From: Pseudomonas sp. HAR-UPW-AIA-41
Lineage (GTDB): Bacteria; Pseudomonadota; Gammaproteobacteria; Pseudomonadales; Pseudomonadaceae
Direction: 5' to 3'
DNA: 64,000 bases
Assembly (NCBI RefSeq): GCF_002304225.1
Contig: NZ_NSLB01000001.1
Span: 1-64,000 of the forward strand
Positions within the stretch are counted from its first letter, which is position 1, and each line of letters starts with the position of its first letter. Made by a program: the position numbers and the translations under genes. The notes under the pieces are model-generated. The model saw only the letters and a program-made list of their open reading frames with translations. It searched no databases and had not been told where the DNA came from. Below, in pieces: positions 1-9,541 of the stretch.

Positions 1-628
1 CGGCCGGTGCGGCATTGGCGGGTGTGGTGTGGATCAGCGGGGCCGGCGCGCTGCCGGCCACCCGCAGGCGGATAATAGGGTCGCCGGTGCCGACTTCGGC
101 ATCCAGCTGCACCAGCACGGCCTCCACGGTGCCGGCGAGCGGCGCGGGGATTTCCATGCTGGCCTTGTCCGACTCCAGGGTGATCAGCGACTGGTCGACG
201 GCAATCACGTCGCCCGGCTTGACCAGCACTTCGATGACCTTGACCTTGCTGCTGGTGCCGATGTCCGGCACCTGAATGTCCTGCACGCTTTCGGTGGCGC
301 TGGTCGCAGCGGGCGCCTGTGCAGCGGCAACCGGCTCGGGCTCGGCTGCTGCCGGCGGTGTGGCCGCCACGGGTGCTGGCGCTGCGGCGGCAGCGCCTTC
401 GCTTTCCAGTTCCAGCAGCTCATCACCGGTCTTCAGGCGATCGCCCAGCTTGACCTTCAGGCTCTTGATCACCCCGGCCTTGGGCGCGGGAATTTCCATG
501 CTGGCCTTGTCCGACTCCAGCGTCAGCAGGCTCTGATCGGCTTCGATACGGTCGCCGACCTTGACCAGCAGTTCGATCACTTCACCCTCGCCACCGCCGA
601 TGTCGGGCACGCGAATCAATTCACTCAT
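1..628 (-). CDS. aceF: Dihydrolipoyllysine acetyltransferase, PDH E2 (partial)
   Basis: This is the N-terminal part of the E2 subunit of pyruvate dehydrogenase, which passes acetyl groups from E1 to CoA on a lipoyl arm. The gene continues past the left edge, so the catalytic domain is not visible. It begins MSELIRVPDIGG. Two lipoyl domains are present, each with the lipoylation motif ESDKASMEIPAP (first lysine at residue 41), separated by an Ala/Pro/Glu-rich flexible linker typical of E2. The start lies 11 bases after the aceE stop and is preceded by a GAGGAGA Shine-Dalgarno sequence, so the two genes form one operon. The second lipoyl domain is again followed by Ala/Pro-rich linker at the window edge. 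Confidence 0.95.
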   Translation of the reverse strand, partial: MSELIRVPDIGGGEGEVIELLVKVGDRIEADQSLLTLESDKASMEIPAPKAGVIKSLKVKLGDRLKTGDELLELESEGAAAAAPAPVAATPPAAAEPEPVAAAQAPAATSATESVQDIQVPDIGTSSKVKVIEVLVKPGDVIAVDQSLITLESDKASMEIPAPLAGTVEAVLVQLDAEVGTGDPIIRLRVAGSAPAPLIHTTPANAAPA

Positions 629-639
629 CGCCTGTCTCC

Positions 640-3285
640 TCAGCAATCCAGCGGGTTGGTTTTGTTTGCATCAAGGCCGAATTTGACGATGGCCTCGGCC
701 ACCACCTTGGCGTCGATGTCGCCACGGTCGGCCAGCGCCTCCAGGGCAGTCAGCGCCACCCAGTAGCGGTCCACCTCGAAGAAGTGGCGCAGTTTCTGCC
801 GCGAGTCGCTGCGGCCGAAACCGTCGGTGCCGAGCACCTTGTATTCCTTCACCGGTACCCATTGGCGGATCTGCTCGGCAAACAGCTTCATGTAGTCGGT
901 GCTGGCCACCACAGGGCCCTTGCGGCCGGACAGGCATTGCTCGACATAGCTCTGCTGCGGCTTCTGTCCCGGGTGCAGGCGGTTCCAGCGCTCGACGGCC
1001 AGGCCGTCGCGGCGCAGCTCGTTGAAGCTCGGTACGCTCCACACGTCGGCACCGATGCCGAATTCGTCACGCAGAATCTTCGCCGCTTCGCGCACTTCGC
1101 GCAGGATGGTGCCGCTGCCCAGCAGCTGTACGTGATGCGCCGCGTCGCGCTTGTCTTCCTCCAGCAGGTACATGCCGCGGATGATGCCGTCTTCCACGCC
1201 GTCGGGCATGGCCGGCTGGACGTACGCCTCGTTCATCACGGTGATGTAGTAGAAGACGTTCTGCTGCTCCTCGATCATCGCCTTGATGCCGTGGCGGATG
1301 ATCACGGCCAGCTCGTAGGCATAGCTCGGATCGTAGGTGCGGCAGTTGGGGATGGTGCTGGCGAGGATATGGCTGTGGCCGTCCTCGTGCTGCAGGCCTT
1401 CGCCGTTGAGCGTGGTGCGTCCGGCGGTGCCGCCGATGAGGAAGCCACGCGCGCGGCTGTCGCCGGCCGCCCACGCCAGGTCGCCGATGCGCTGGAAGCC
1501 GAACATCGAGTAGAAGATGTAGAACGGCAGCATCGGCTGGTTGTGGGTGGAGTACGAGGTGCCGGCGGCGATCCAGCTGGACATGGCGCCGGCCTCGTTG
1601 ATGCCTTCCTCGAGAATCTGGCCCTTCTTGTCCTCGCGGTAGAACATCACCTGATCTTTATCCACCGGTTCGTACAGCTGGCCGACCGACGAGTAGATGC
1701 CGAGCTGGCGGAACATGCCCTCCATGCCGAAGGTGCGCGCCTCGTCCGGAACGATGGGTACGATGCGTGCGCCCAGGTCCTTGTCCTTGACCAGCTGGGC
1801 GAGGATGCGCACGAAAGCCATGGTTGTGGAAATGTCACGGTCGCCGCTGCCGTCGAGGATGGCCTTGAGGGTTTCCAGCGGCGGCGTGGGAATGCTGAAG
1901 CTCTGCGCACGGCGCTGCGGCACATAGCCGCCGAGCTTGGCGCGGCGCTCCTGCAGATAGCGCGCCTCGGCGCTGCCTTCCTCGGGGCGGACGAAGGGCA
2001 GGTTTTCCAGGTCTTCGTCGCGGACCGGGATGTCAAAGCGGTCGCGGAATTTCTTCAGGCTGTCGACATCCACCTTCTTGGTGTTGTGCGCGGTGTTCTT
2101 CGCCTCGCCGGCACCGGTGCCGTAGCCCTTGATGGTCTTGGCCAGCACCACGGTCGGCTGGCCCTTGTGGTTCACCGCCTGGTGGTAGGCCGCGTACATC
2201 TTGTAGGGGTCGTGGCCGCCGCGGTTGAGGTTCCAGATTTCCTGGTCGGAGAGGTCCTTGACCATCTCCTTCAGCTCGGGGCTGTTGAAGAAGTGTTCAC
2301 GGACGAAGGCGCCGTCTTTGGCCTTGTAGTTCTGGTAGTCGCCGTCGACCACCTCGTCCATGCGGCGTTGCAGGATGCCGTCCTTGTCCTTGGCCAGGAG
2401 CGGGTCCCAGAAGCGCCCCCAGATGACCTTGTTGACGTTCCACTCGGCGCCGCGGAACACGCCTTCGAGTTCCTGAATGATCTTGCCGTTGCCGCGCACC
2501 GGACCGTCCAGACGCTGCAGGTTGCAGTTGATCACGAAGATCAGGTTATCCAGTTTTTCGCGGCCGGCCAGGGAGATGGCTCCGAGGGATTCCGGCTCGT
2601 CGCACTCGCCGTCGCCCATGAAACACCAGACCTTCTGCTTGCCGGCTGGGATAAAACCGCGGCTTTCCAGGTACTTCATGAAGCGCGCCTGGTAGATCGC
2701 CTGAATCGGGCCCAGACCCATGGACACGGTGGGGAACTGCCAGAAGTCCGGCATCAGCCAGGGGTGGGGGTAGGAGGACAGGCCGTTGCCGTCCACTTCC
2801 TGGCGGAAGTTGTTCATCTGTTCTTCGCTGATGCGGCCTTCCATAAAGGCGCGGGCATAGATGCCGGGCGAGGCATGGCCCTGGAAGAAGATCAGGTCGC
2901 CACCGTGTTCTTCGGTCGGTGCCTGGAAAAAGTAGTTGAAGCCGATGTCGTAGAGCGTGGCGCTGGAGGCGAAGCTGGAAATGTGGCCGCCCAGATCCGG
3001 GTCTTTCAGGTTGGTGCGCATCACCATGGCCAGGGCATTCCAGCGTACCAGCGAGCGGATCCGCCGCTCCATGAACAGGTCGCCGGGCATGCGTGCCTCA
3101 TGGCCGACCGGGATGGTGTTGCGATAGGGCGTGGTGATCGCATAGGGCAACTGCGTACCGCTGCGGCTGGCCAGCTCGCCCATGCGGGTCAGCAGGTAGT
3201 GGGCACGGTCTTCGCCCTCTTGGTCGAGGACGGACTCGAGGGCGTCCAGCCATTCCTGGGTTTCGACGGGATCGAGGTCTTGCAT
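640..3285 (-). CDS. aceE: Pyruvate dehydrogenase E1 component
   Basis: Homodimeric thiamine-diphosphate E1 of the pyruvate dehydrogenase complex (881 aa, about the usual Pseudomonas length). It decarboxylates pyruvate and reductively acetylates the lipoyl groups of AceF. The ThDP/Mg motif GDGECDEPES followed by INCNLQRLDGP is clear. The open frame extends about 85 codons further upstream, but that part is low-complexity non-coding DNA. I start the gene at MQDLDPVETQEW, which matches the family N-terminus. It is the first gene of aceE-aceF and is transcribed away from glnE. Two palindromes upstream may be its operators. Confidence 0.96.
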   Translation of the reverse strand: MQDLDPVETQEWLDALESVLDQEGEDRAHYLLTRMGELASRSGTQLPYAITTPYRNTIPVGHEARMPGDLFMERRIRSLVRWNALAMVMRTNLKDPDLGGHISSFASSATLYDIGFNYFFQAPTEEHGGDLIFFQGHASPGIYARAFMEGRISEEQMNNFRQEVDGNGLSSYPHPWLMPDFWQFPTVSMGLGPIQAIYQARFMKYLESRGFIPAGKQKVWCFMGDGECDEPESLGAISLAGREKLDNLIFVINCNLQRLDGPVRGNGKIIQELEGVFRGAEWNVNKVIWGRFWDPLLAKDKDGILQRRMDEVVDGDYQNYKAKDGAFVREHFFNSPELKEMVKDLSDQEIWNLNRGGHDPYKMYAAYHQAVNHKGQPTVVLAKTIKGYGTGAGEAKNTAHNTKKVDVDSLKKFRDRFDIPVRDEDLENLPFVRPEEGSAEARYLQERRAKLGGYVPQRRAQSFSIPTPPLETLKAILDGSGDRDISTTMAFVRILAQLVKDKDLGARIVPIVPDEARTFGMEGMFRQLGIYSSVGQLYEPVDKDQVMFYREDKKGQILEEGINEAGAMSSWIAAGTSYSTHNQPMLPFYIFYSMFGFQRIGDLAWAAGDSRARGFLIGGTAGRTTLNGEGLQHEDGHSHILASTIPNCRTYDPSYAYELAVIIRHGIKAMIEEQQNVFYYITVMNEAYVQPAMPDGVEDGIIRGMYLLEEDKRDAAHHVQLLGSGTILREVREAAKILRDEFGIGADVWSVPSFNELRRDGLAVERWNRLHPGQKPQQSYVEQCLSGRKGPVVASTDYMKLFAEQIRQWVPVKEYKVLGTDGFGRSDSRQKLRHFFEVDRYWVALTALEALADRGDIDAKVVAEAIVKFGLDANKTNPLDC

Positions 3286-3393
3286 GGCTTGCTCCAGGCC
3301 GGAAAGGCTTCCAGAATCGGTTGCCAGGGGCCGCCCGCACCTTGTGGGCAGGGCGGCATGAAAAGAGTGCTTGCCGGGGTGGGTCGGCAGCTC

Positions 3394-3408
3394 TGTAGTT
3401 TTACTACA
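3394..3408. promoter_or_regulatory. Palindromic operator candidate, copy 1
   Basis: TGTAGTTTTACTACA is an inverted repeat (TGTAGT-N3-ACTACA) in the aceE/glnE divergent region, 109 bases upstream of the aceE start. A second imperfect copy lies 52 bases away, about five helical turns. The size and symmetry fit a dimeric regulator such as a GntR/FadR-type protein. The regulator itself cannot be named from sequence. Confidence 0.55.
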
Positions 3409-3445
3409 TTTAGAGCGTTGAAACAGCCTTTCGGTCACAGTCTTT

Positions 3446-3460
3446 AGTAGAAAAACTACA
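3446..3460. promoter_or_regulatory. Palindromic operator candidate, copy 2
   Basis: AGTAGAAAAACTACA shares the GTAG-N5-CTAC core with the palindrome at 3394 and keeps its ACTACA right half. It is on the same face of the helix if the DNA has about 10.4 bp per turn. It lies 44 bases before the glnE ATG, so it could also affect glnE. Confidence 0.5.
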
Positions 3461-3503
3461 AAAGGGCCGTCTTGCGACCGCCCTGTCGCCATCAGGATAG
3501 ACC

Positions 3504-6433
3504 ATGAGCCTGCCTTCCCTGGCCTCGCTGCCAGCTGCACTGTCCCCCCTGGCCGAACGGCCCTGAACGATATCGAACACGCCCTGAGCGAGCTGGGCGA
3601 AAGCCTTGCCGGCTGGCCCGAGCTGCGGCGTGATCAACTGACGCGGGTGCTGGCGCAGAGTGATTTCGCGGTCGAGCAGATCAAGCGCGATCCGGCCATG
3701 TTCGCGGCGCTGCTGGCCAGTGGCGAGCTGGAGCGCGCGCTGGCGCCGGGCGAGTTGCGCACTCAACTGGCCGCTCTGGTCGCCGAGTGTGCGGATGAGG
3801 ACGCACTGAGCAAGTGCCTGCGGCGTTACCGCAACCGCCAGCAACTGCGCATCATCTGGCGTGACTTCACCCGCCAGACCGATCTGTGGGGCACCTGCCG
3901 TGACCTCTCCGATCTGGCCGACGCCAGCATCGATCTGGCGCTGGGCTGGCTGTATCCGCGTCTGTGCGAACAGTTCGGAACGCCGACCGGGCGCCGCAGC
4001 GGCCTGCCACAGCAGTTGGTGGTGCTGGGCATGGGCAAGCTGGGGGCCTTCGAGCTTAACCTGTCCTCGGATATCGATCTGATCTTTGCCTATCCCGAGG
4101 GTGGCGAAACCGAGGGGGTCAAGCGCTCGCTGGACAATCAGGAGTTCTTCACCCGTCTGGGGCAGAAGCTGATCAAGGCGCTGGACGCCATCACCGTCGA
4201 CGGCTTCGTGTTCCGTACCGATATGCGCCTGCGCCCTTATGGCGCGGGTGGCCCGCTGGTGTACAGCTTCAATGCGATGGAGCAGTACTACCAGGATCAG
4301 GGGCGCGACTGGGAGCGCTACGCCATGATCAAGGCCCGTGTGGTCGCGGGCGACCAGCAGGCCGGCAAGCAGTTGCAGGAAATGCTGCGGCCTTTCGTCT
4401 ACCGGCGTTACCTCGATTTCTCCGCCATCGAGGCTATGCGCTCGATGAAGCAGCTGATTCAGCAGGAAGTGCGGCGCAAGGGCATGAGCGAAAACATCAA
4501 GCTCGGTTCCGGCGGCATCCGCGAGGTGGAGTTCATTGCTCAGGTGTTCCAGCTGATCCACGGCGGCCGTGACCTGGCGCTGCAGGAACGCTCACTGATG
4601 CGCGTGCTCGGCACCCTGCGCGATCAGGGCTACATGCCGGCCAAGGCGGTCGATGAGCTGGTCGAGAGCTATCACTTCCTGCGCTACACCGAGCACGCCC
4701 TGCAGGGCATCGATGACCGCCAGACCCAGATGTTGCCGGACGGCGAGCAGGACCGTCTGCGCGTGGCGGCCATCATGGGTTTTGCCGACTGGGAGGCGTT
4801 CTATCATGCCCTCGGCGAGCGCCGGCGGCGGGTCGAGTACCACTTCCGTCAGGTGATTGCCGACCCGGACGAGGAGGAGGGCGCTGATGCGGTCTGTATC
4901 GGCGGGGAGTGGCTGCCGCTCTGGGAAGAGGCGCTGGAACCCGAGGCAGCACACCGGCAACTGAGCGAGGCCGGCTTTGCCGATGCCGAGGTGGCGCTGC
5001 GGCGCATTCTCGATCTCAAGCACGGGCCGCAGGTGCGGGCCATGCAGCGCATGGGGCGCGAGCGTCTGGATGCCTTTATGCCGCGCTTTCTGGCTCAGGC
5101 GGTGGAACACGACGATCCGGACCGGGTGCTGGAACGGGTGTTGCCGCTGGTCGAGAAGGTGGTGCGTCGCTCCGCCTACCTGGTGCTGCTGACGGAGAAT
5201 CCCAGCGCCCTGCAGCGTCTGCTCGAGCTGTGTGCCGCCAGTCCTTGGATCGCCGAGCAGATTGCCCGCTTCCCCTTGCTGCTGGATGAGCTGCTCAATG
5301 AGGGGCGGCTGTTCAAGCCGCCGCTGGCGCCGGAGCTGGCGGCCGAGCTGCGCGAGCGGCTGACGCGCATCCCCGAGGACGATCTGGAGCAGCAGATGGA
5401 GGCCCTGCGCCACTTCAAGCTGGCCCACCGTCTGCGCGTGGCGGCCTCTGAAATTGCCGGCACTCTGCCGCTGATGAAGGTGTCCGACTATCTCACCTGG
5501 CTGGCCGAGGCCATTCTGGAGCAGGTGCTGGCGCTGGCCTGGCGCCAGACCGTGGCCAAGTACGGCACGCCGCGCCGTGCCGATGGCAGTCTGTGCGATC
5601 CGGACTTCATCATCGTCGGCTACGGCAAGGTCGGCGGGATCGAGCTGGGCCACGGTTCCGATCTTGATCTGGTGTTTATCCATGACGGTGACTCCCAGGC
5701 CGACACCGACGGCGCCAAGCCCATCGACGGCGCGCAGTTCTTCGCCCGTCTGGGCCAGCGCATCATTCACCTGCTGACCACCCAGACCACTTCCGGGCAG
5801 CTCTACGAAGTGGATATGCGCTTGAGGCCTTCGGGGGCTTCGGGGCTGCTGGTCAGTTCGCTGGGCGCCTTCGAGCGCTACCAGCAGAACGAGGCCTGGA
5901 CCTGGGAGCATCAGGCGCTGGTGCGTGCCCGCGTGCTGGTCGGTTGCCCGCGTGTGGGGGCCGCCTTCGAGGCGATCCGCGCCCAGGTGCTCGGCCGTGA
6001 GCGTGATCTGCAGGCGCTGCGTCAGGAGGTCAGCGACATGCGCGCGAAGATGCGCGACAACCTCGGCAGCAAGGAAAGCGCGGCCGGCACTGCCGCCAAT
6101 GCCTTCGAGGCTGAGCAACCGTTCAACCTCAAGCAGGATGCCGGCGGTATCGTCGATATCGAATTTATGGTGCAATACGCGGCCCTGGCCTGGTCGCACC
6201 AGTACCCGGAATTGCTGCGTTACACCGACAACATCCGCATCCTCGACGGGCTGCGCGATCACGGCCTGCTGACCGCCGCCGACGTCGGACTGTTGCAGGA
6301 GGCCTACAAGGCCTTCCGCGCCGCGGCGCACCGCCAGGCCCTGCAGAAACAGGCCGGCACGGTGCCTGGAGATCAATTGGCCGATGAACGGCGCAACGTG
6401 TTGCGCATCTGGCACGAATTGGGTTTGGCGTAG
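3504..6433 (+). CDS. glnE: Glutamine synthetase adenylyltransferase (5' frameshift)
   Basis: Bifunctional adenylylating/de-adenylylating enzyme of glutamine synthetase, part of nitrogen control. Two nucleotidyltransferase domains are visible: GMGKLGAFELNLSSDIDLIF near 4026–4085 and GYGKVGGIELGHGSDLDLVF near 5620–5680. The natural start is the ATG at 3504 (MSLPSLASLPAAL, after AGGA), which matches the Pseudomonas GlnE N-terminus. That frame stops at 3564. The rest of the protein is read from the frame that contains 3647. Adding one base at about 3560 (CGG to CGGG) joins LSPLAER to ALNDIEHAL and gives about 976 aa, the family length. As written, the intact frame has its first usual start codon at GTG 3647, which would drop about 48 residues. 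This is either a real mutation or a sequencing error. Confidence 0.85.
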
Positions 6434-6496
6434 GTCGCCCCGAGCAGACGGGCGGCTGCAACCGTAACGAATCGAAGACTTGAGGAGCTGGCAACT

Positions 6497-7435
6497 ATGT
6501 CGAAGGCAATGGCGTCGATGGCTGATCGTGATGGCGTGATCTGGTATGACGGCAAGCTGGTGCCGTGGCGCGACGCCACCACCCACGTGCTGACCCACAC
6601 CCTGCACTACGGCATGGGCGTGTTCGAGGGCGTGCGTGCCTACAACACCCCGGACGGCACCGCCATCTTCCGTCTGCAGGCGCACACTGACCGTCTGTTC
6701 GACTCGGCGCATATCTTCAACATGCAGATCCCCTTCTCCAAGGAAGAGATCAACGAGGCGCAGCGCGCCGCCGTGCGTGAAAACGGCCTGGAAAGCGCCT
6801 ACCTGCGTCCCATGGTGTTTTTCGGTTCCGAGGCCATGGGCCTGCGTGCCGCCGGCCTCAAGGTGCACGTCATCGTTGCGGCCTGGCACTGGGGCGCCTA
6901 CATGGGCGAAGAAGCCCTGCAGAACGGCATCAAGGTGCGCACCAGCTCCTACACCCGTCACCACGTCAACATCTCGATGACCCGCGCCAAGGCCAACGGC
7001 AACTACATCAACTCCATGCTGGCCCTGCAGGAAGCCATCTCCGGCGGCGCCGACGAGGCCATGCTACTGGACCCGGAAGGCTATGTGGCCGAGGGTTCGG
7101 GCGAGAACATCTTCCTGGTCAAGAACGGCGTGGTGTACACCCCTGAGGTGACTTCCTGCCTGAACGGCATCACCCGCAACACCATCCTGACCCTGGCCGA
7201 CGAGCTGGGCATCAAGGTGGTGGAGAAGCGCATTACCCGCGACGAGGTGTACATCGCCGACGAGGCCTTCTTCACCGGCACCGCCGCCGAAGTGACGCCG
7301 ATCCGCGAAGTGGATGGCCGGCAGATCGGCATCGGCCGCCGCGGCCCGGTGACCGAGAAGCTGCAGAAGGCCTACTTCGATCTGGTCACTGGCAAGACCA
7401 GCGGCCACGCCGAATGGCGCACTCTGGTTAAATAA
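6497..7435 (+). CDS. ilvE: Branched-chain amino acid aminotransferase
   Basis: PLP fold-type IV aminotransferase of 312 aa that interconverts Leu, Ile and Val with their 2-oxo acids. The PLP lysine is probably Lys165 in the segment RAKANGNYINSM. The phosphate-binding part EGSGENIFLV and the late motif TGTAAEVTPIREVDGR are also typical. The ATG at 6497 follows GAGGAG at a suitable distance. An N-terminal segment beginning MADRDGVIWYDG is the conserved part, so translation could also start at the internal ATG at 6518. The gene is followed by a hairpin terminator, separating it from the LPS operon. Confidence 0.95.
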   Translation: MSKAMASMADRDGVIWYDGKLVPWRDATTHVLTHTLHYGMGVFEGVRAYNTPDGTAIFRLQAHTDRLFDSAHIFNMQIPFSKEEINEAQRAAVRENGLESAYLRPMVFFGSEAMGLRAAGLKVHVIVAAWHWGAYMGEEALQNGIKVRTSSYTRHHVNISMTRAKANGNYINSMLALQEAISGGADEAMLLDPEGYVAEGSGENIFLVKNGVVYTPEVTSCLNGITRNTILTLADELGIKVVEKRITRDEVYIADEAFFTGTAAEVTPIREVDGRQIGIGRRGPVTEKLQKAYFDLVTGKTSGHAEWRTLVK

Positions 7436-7453
7436 GCGGTCATTAGGTCGAGA

Positions 7454-7476
7454 CAGGGAGGCATCGCGCCTCCCTG
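7454..7476 (+). terminator. Hairpin terminator after ilvE
   Basis: A 9-bp perfect stem, CAGGGAGGC / GCCTCCCTG with a 5-base loop, lies 19 bases after the ilvE stop. The following tract is GC-poor (CGCATTTCTGG) but has only a short T run, so termination may be partial and let some transcription pass into waaF. Confidence 0.6.
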
Positions 7477-7494
7477 CGCATTTCTGGAATTGGC

Positions 7495-8529
7495 ATGAAT
7501 ATTCTGATCATCGGCCCCAGCTGGGTAGGCGACATGGTGATGGCGCAGACGCTGTTCACCTGCCTCAAGCAGCGTCATCCCGACTGCCAGATCGACGTGC
7601 TGGCCCCCGACTGGAGCCGGCCGATTCTCGAGCGCATGCCCGAGGTACGCGCGGCCCTGAGCTTCCCGCTCGGTCATGGTGTGCTGGAGCTGGCCACCCG
7701 CCGCAAGATCGGTCAGTCACTGGCTGGCCAGTATGATCAGGCGATTCTGCTGCCCAACTCGCTCAAATCCGCGCTGGTGCCGTTCTTCGCCAAGGTGCCC
7801 AAGCGCACCGGCTGGAAGGGCGAGATGCGCTACGGCCTGCTCAACGACATCCGCACCCTGGATAAAGAGCGCCTGCCGCTGATGATCGAGCGCTTTATGG
7901 CGCTGGCTTACGAGCCCGATGCAGAGCTGCCCAAGCCCTATCCGCAACCGCGCCTGGCCATCGATGATGCCAGTCGCGAGGCTGCCCTGGCCAAGTTCGG
8001 CCTGGGCCTGGATCGCCCGGTGCTGGCGCTGTGCCCGGGCGCCGAGTTCGGCGAGGCGAAGCGCTGGCCGGCCGAGTACTACGCCAAGGTGGCCGAGCTG
8101 AAGATCCGCGCCGGCTGGCAGGTGTGGCTGTTCGGCTCGAAGAACGACCATCCCGGCTGCGAGGATATCCGCGCCCGGCTGATTCCCGGTCTGCGCGAGG
8201 AGTCGGTGAATCTGGCCGGCGAGACTTCGCTGGCCGAGGCCATCGACCTGCTGTCCTGCGCCGGCGCCGTAGTGTCCAACGACTCGGGCCTCATGCACGT
8301 GGCTGCCGCGCTCAACCGCCCGCTGGTGGCGGTGTACGGCTCCACCTCGCCGCAGTTCACCCCGCCGCTGGCCGATCAGGTCGAGATCGTCCGCCTGGGG
8401 CTGGAGTGCAGTCCCTGCTTCGAGCGCACCTGCCGCTTCGGCCACTACAACTGCCTGCGCGAGCTCAAGCCGCGTCCGGTGATCGAGGCGCTGGATCGCC
8501 TGGTTGCCGATCCGGTCGAGGTGGAATAA
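7495..8529 (+). CDS. waaF: ADP-heptose:LPS heptosyltransferase II
   Basis: GT9 glycosyltransferase of 344 aa that adds the second L,D-heptose to the inner core of LPS on the cytoplasmic face of the inner membrane. The N-terminus MNILIIGPSWVGDMVMAQTL is the signature of WaaF. The C-terminal half holds the nucleotide-sugar site (LCPGAEFGEAKRWP and SNDSGLMHVAAAL). It is followed within eight bases by waaC in the same operon, the usual Pseudomonas order. Confidence 0.96.
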   Translation: MNILIIGPSWVGDMVMAQTLFTCLKQRHPDCQIDVLAPDWSRPILERMPEVRAALSFPLGHGVLELATRRKIGQSLAGQYDQAILLPNSLKSALVPFFAKVPKRTGWKGEMRYGLLNDIRTLDKERLPLMIERFMALAYEPDAELPKPYPQPRLAIDDASREAALAKFGLGLDRPVLALCPGAEFGEAKRWPAEYYAKVAELKIRAGWQVWLFGSKNDHPGCEDIRARLIPGLREESVNLAGETSLAEAIDLLSCAGAVVSNDSGLMHVAAALNRPLVAVYGSTSPQFTPPLADQVEIVRLGLECSPCFERTCRFGHYNCLRELKPRPVIEALDRLVADPVEVE

Positions 8530-8536
8530 CCCGCCG

Positions 8537-9541
8537 ATGCGTGTGCTGCTGATCAAGACCTCGTCGCTGGGCGATGTCATTCATACCCTGCCGGCGCTCA
8601 CCGATGCGGCGGCGGCCATTCCCGGCATCCAGTTCGACTGGGTGGTGGAGGAAGGCTTCGCCGAGATTCCGGCCTGGCACCCGGCGGTGGCCGAGGTGAT
8701 TCCGGTGGCCATCCGCCGTTGGCGCAAGAACCTGCTCGCCACCTGGAAAGGCGGCGAGTGGGCGGGTTTCAAGCGCCGCCTGCGCGAGGGCCGCTACGAT
8801 CTGGTGATCGATGCTCAGGGCCTGCTGAAAAGCGCCTGGCTGACCCGCTACTGCGCGGCTCCCGTGGCCGGTCTGGACCGTGCCTCGGCGCGCGAGCCGC
8901 TGGCCAGCCGCTTCTACGATCGCCGTTATGCTGTGGCCTGGGGCCAGCACGCCGTCGAGCGCACCCGCCAACTGCTGGCGCAGGCGCTGGGCTACAAGGT
9001 GCCGGCGTCGGTGGGTGATTACGGACTGGATCGCGCGGCCATGGCTGGCGTGCCGGGTGCCGATCCCTATGTGCTGTTCCTGCATGGCACCACCTGGGCC
9101 AGCAAGCACTGGCCGGAAGCCGACTGGCGCGCTTTGGCCGAGCATCTGGATGCCCGCGGCATGGCCGTGCGCCTGCCCTGGGGCAATGAGGCCGAGAAGG
9201 CCCGCGCCGAACGTCTGGTCGAAGGTCTTGCCCATGCACAGGTGCTGCCCAAGCTGAACCTGCGCGGCGTGGCCGCCGTGATCGCCGGCGCGCGCGCCTG
9301 CGTGGCGGTGGACACCGGCCTCGGCCATCTGGCCGCGGCGCTGGATGTGCCGAGCATTTCCCTCTACGGCCCGACCCTGCCGGTCAAGGTTGGCGCCTAT
9401 GGTCGCGGACAGATTCACCTGTGCGCCACGGGGCCGCTGGCCGGTGGCGGCGATCGCGACAAACCCTGTTTCGACGGCCTTGATGCGGCGCGCGTGGCGC
9501 CCGAGCTGGACCGTCTGCTGGCCAGTCTGGAGACTCGCTGA
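8537..9541 (+). CDS. waaC: LPS heptosyltransferase I
   Basis: GT9 enzyme of 334 aa that transfers the first heptose onto Kdo2-lipid A. It starts MRVLLIKTSSLGDVIHTLPA, the family N-terminus. An upstream in-frame GTG-type start would overlap waaF and add 11 unlike residues, so I use the ATG at 8537. The acceptor/donor region HGTTWASKHWPEADWR and the late VDTGLGHLAAAL motif are present. The stop codon overlaps the start of waaG (TGATG), so the two are translationally coupled. Confidence 0.96.
   Translation: MRVLLIKTSSLGDVIHTLPALTDAAAAIPGIQFDWVVEEGFAEIPAWHPAVAEVIPVAIRRWRKNLLATWKGGEWAGFKRRLREGRYDLVIDAQGLLKSAWLTRYCAAPVAGLDRASAREPLASRFYDRRYAVAWGQHAVERTRQLLAQALGYKVPASVGDYGLDRAAMAGVPGADPYVLFLHGTTWASKHWPEADWRALAEHLDARGMAVRLPWGNEAEKARAERLVEGLAHAQVLPKLNLRGVAAVIAGARACVAVDTGLGHLAAALDVPSISLYGPTLPVKVGAYGRGQIHLCATGPLAGGGDRDKPCFDGLDAARVAPELDRLLASLETR

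Noticed and set aside
784..3447. An 887-codon plus-strand open frame opposite aceE
   Set aside because: It is an antisense shadow of a GC-rich gene; its translation is low-complexity Val/Ala/Asp/His-rich and lacks any family motif.
3286..3540. Upstream extension of aceE by 85 codons
   Set aside because: It crosses the palindromes and promoter region, and the family N-terminus is MQDLDPVETQEW at 3285.
4592..6964. A 790-codon minus-strand open frame opposite glnE and ilvE
   Set aside because: Antisense of two well-supported genes, with Gln/His/Gly-rich translation and no motif.
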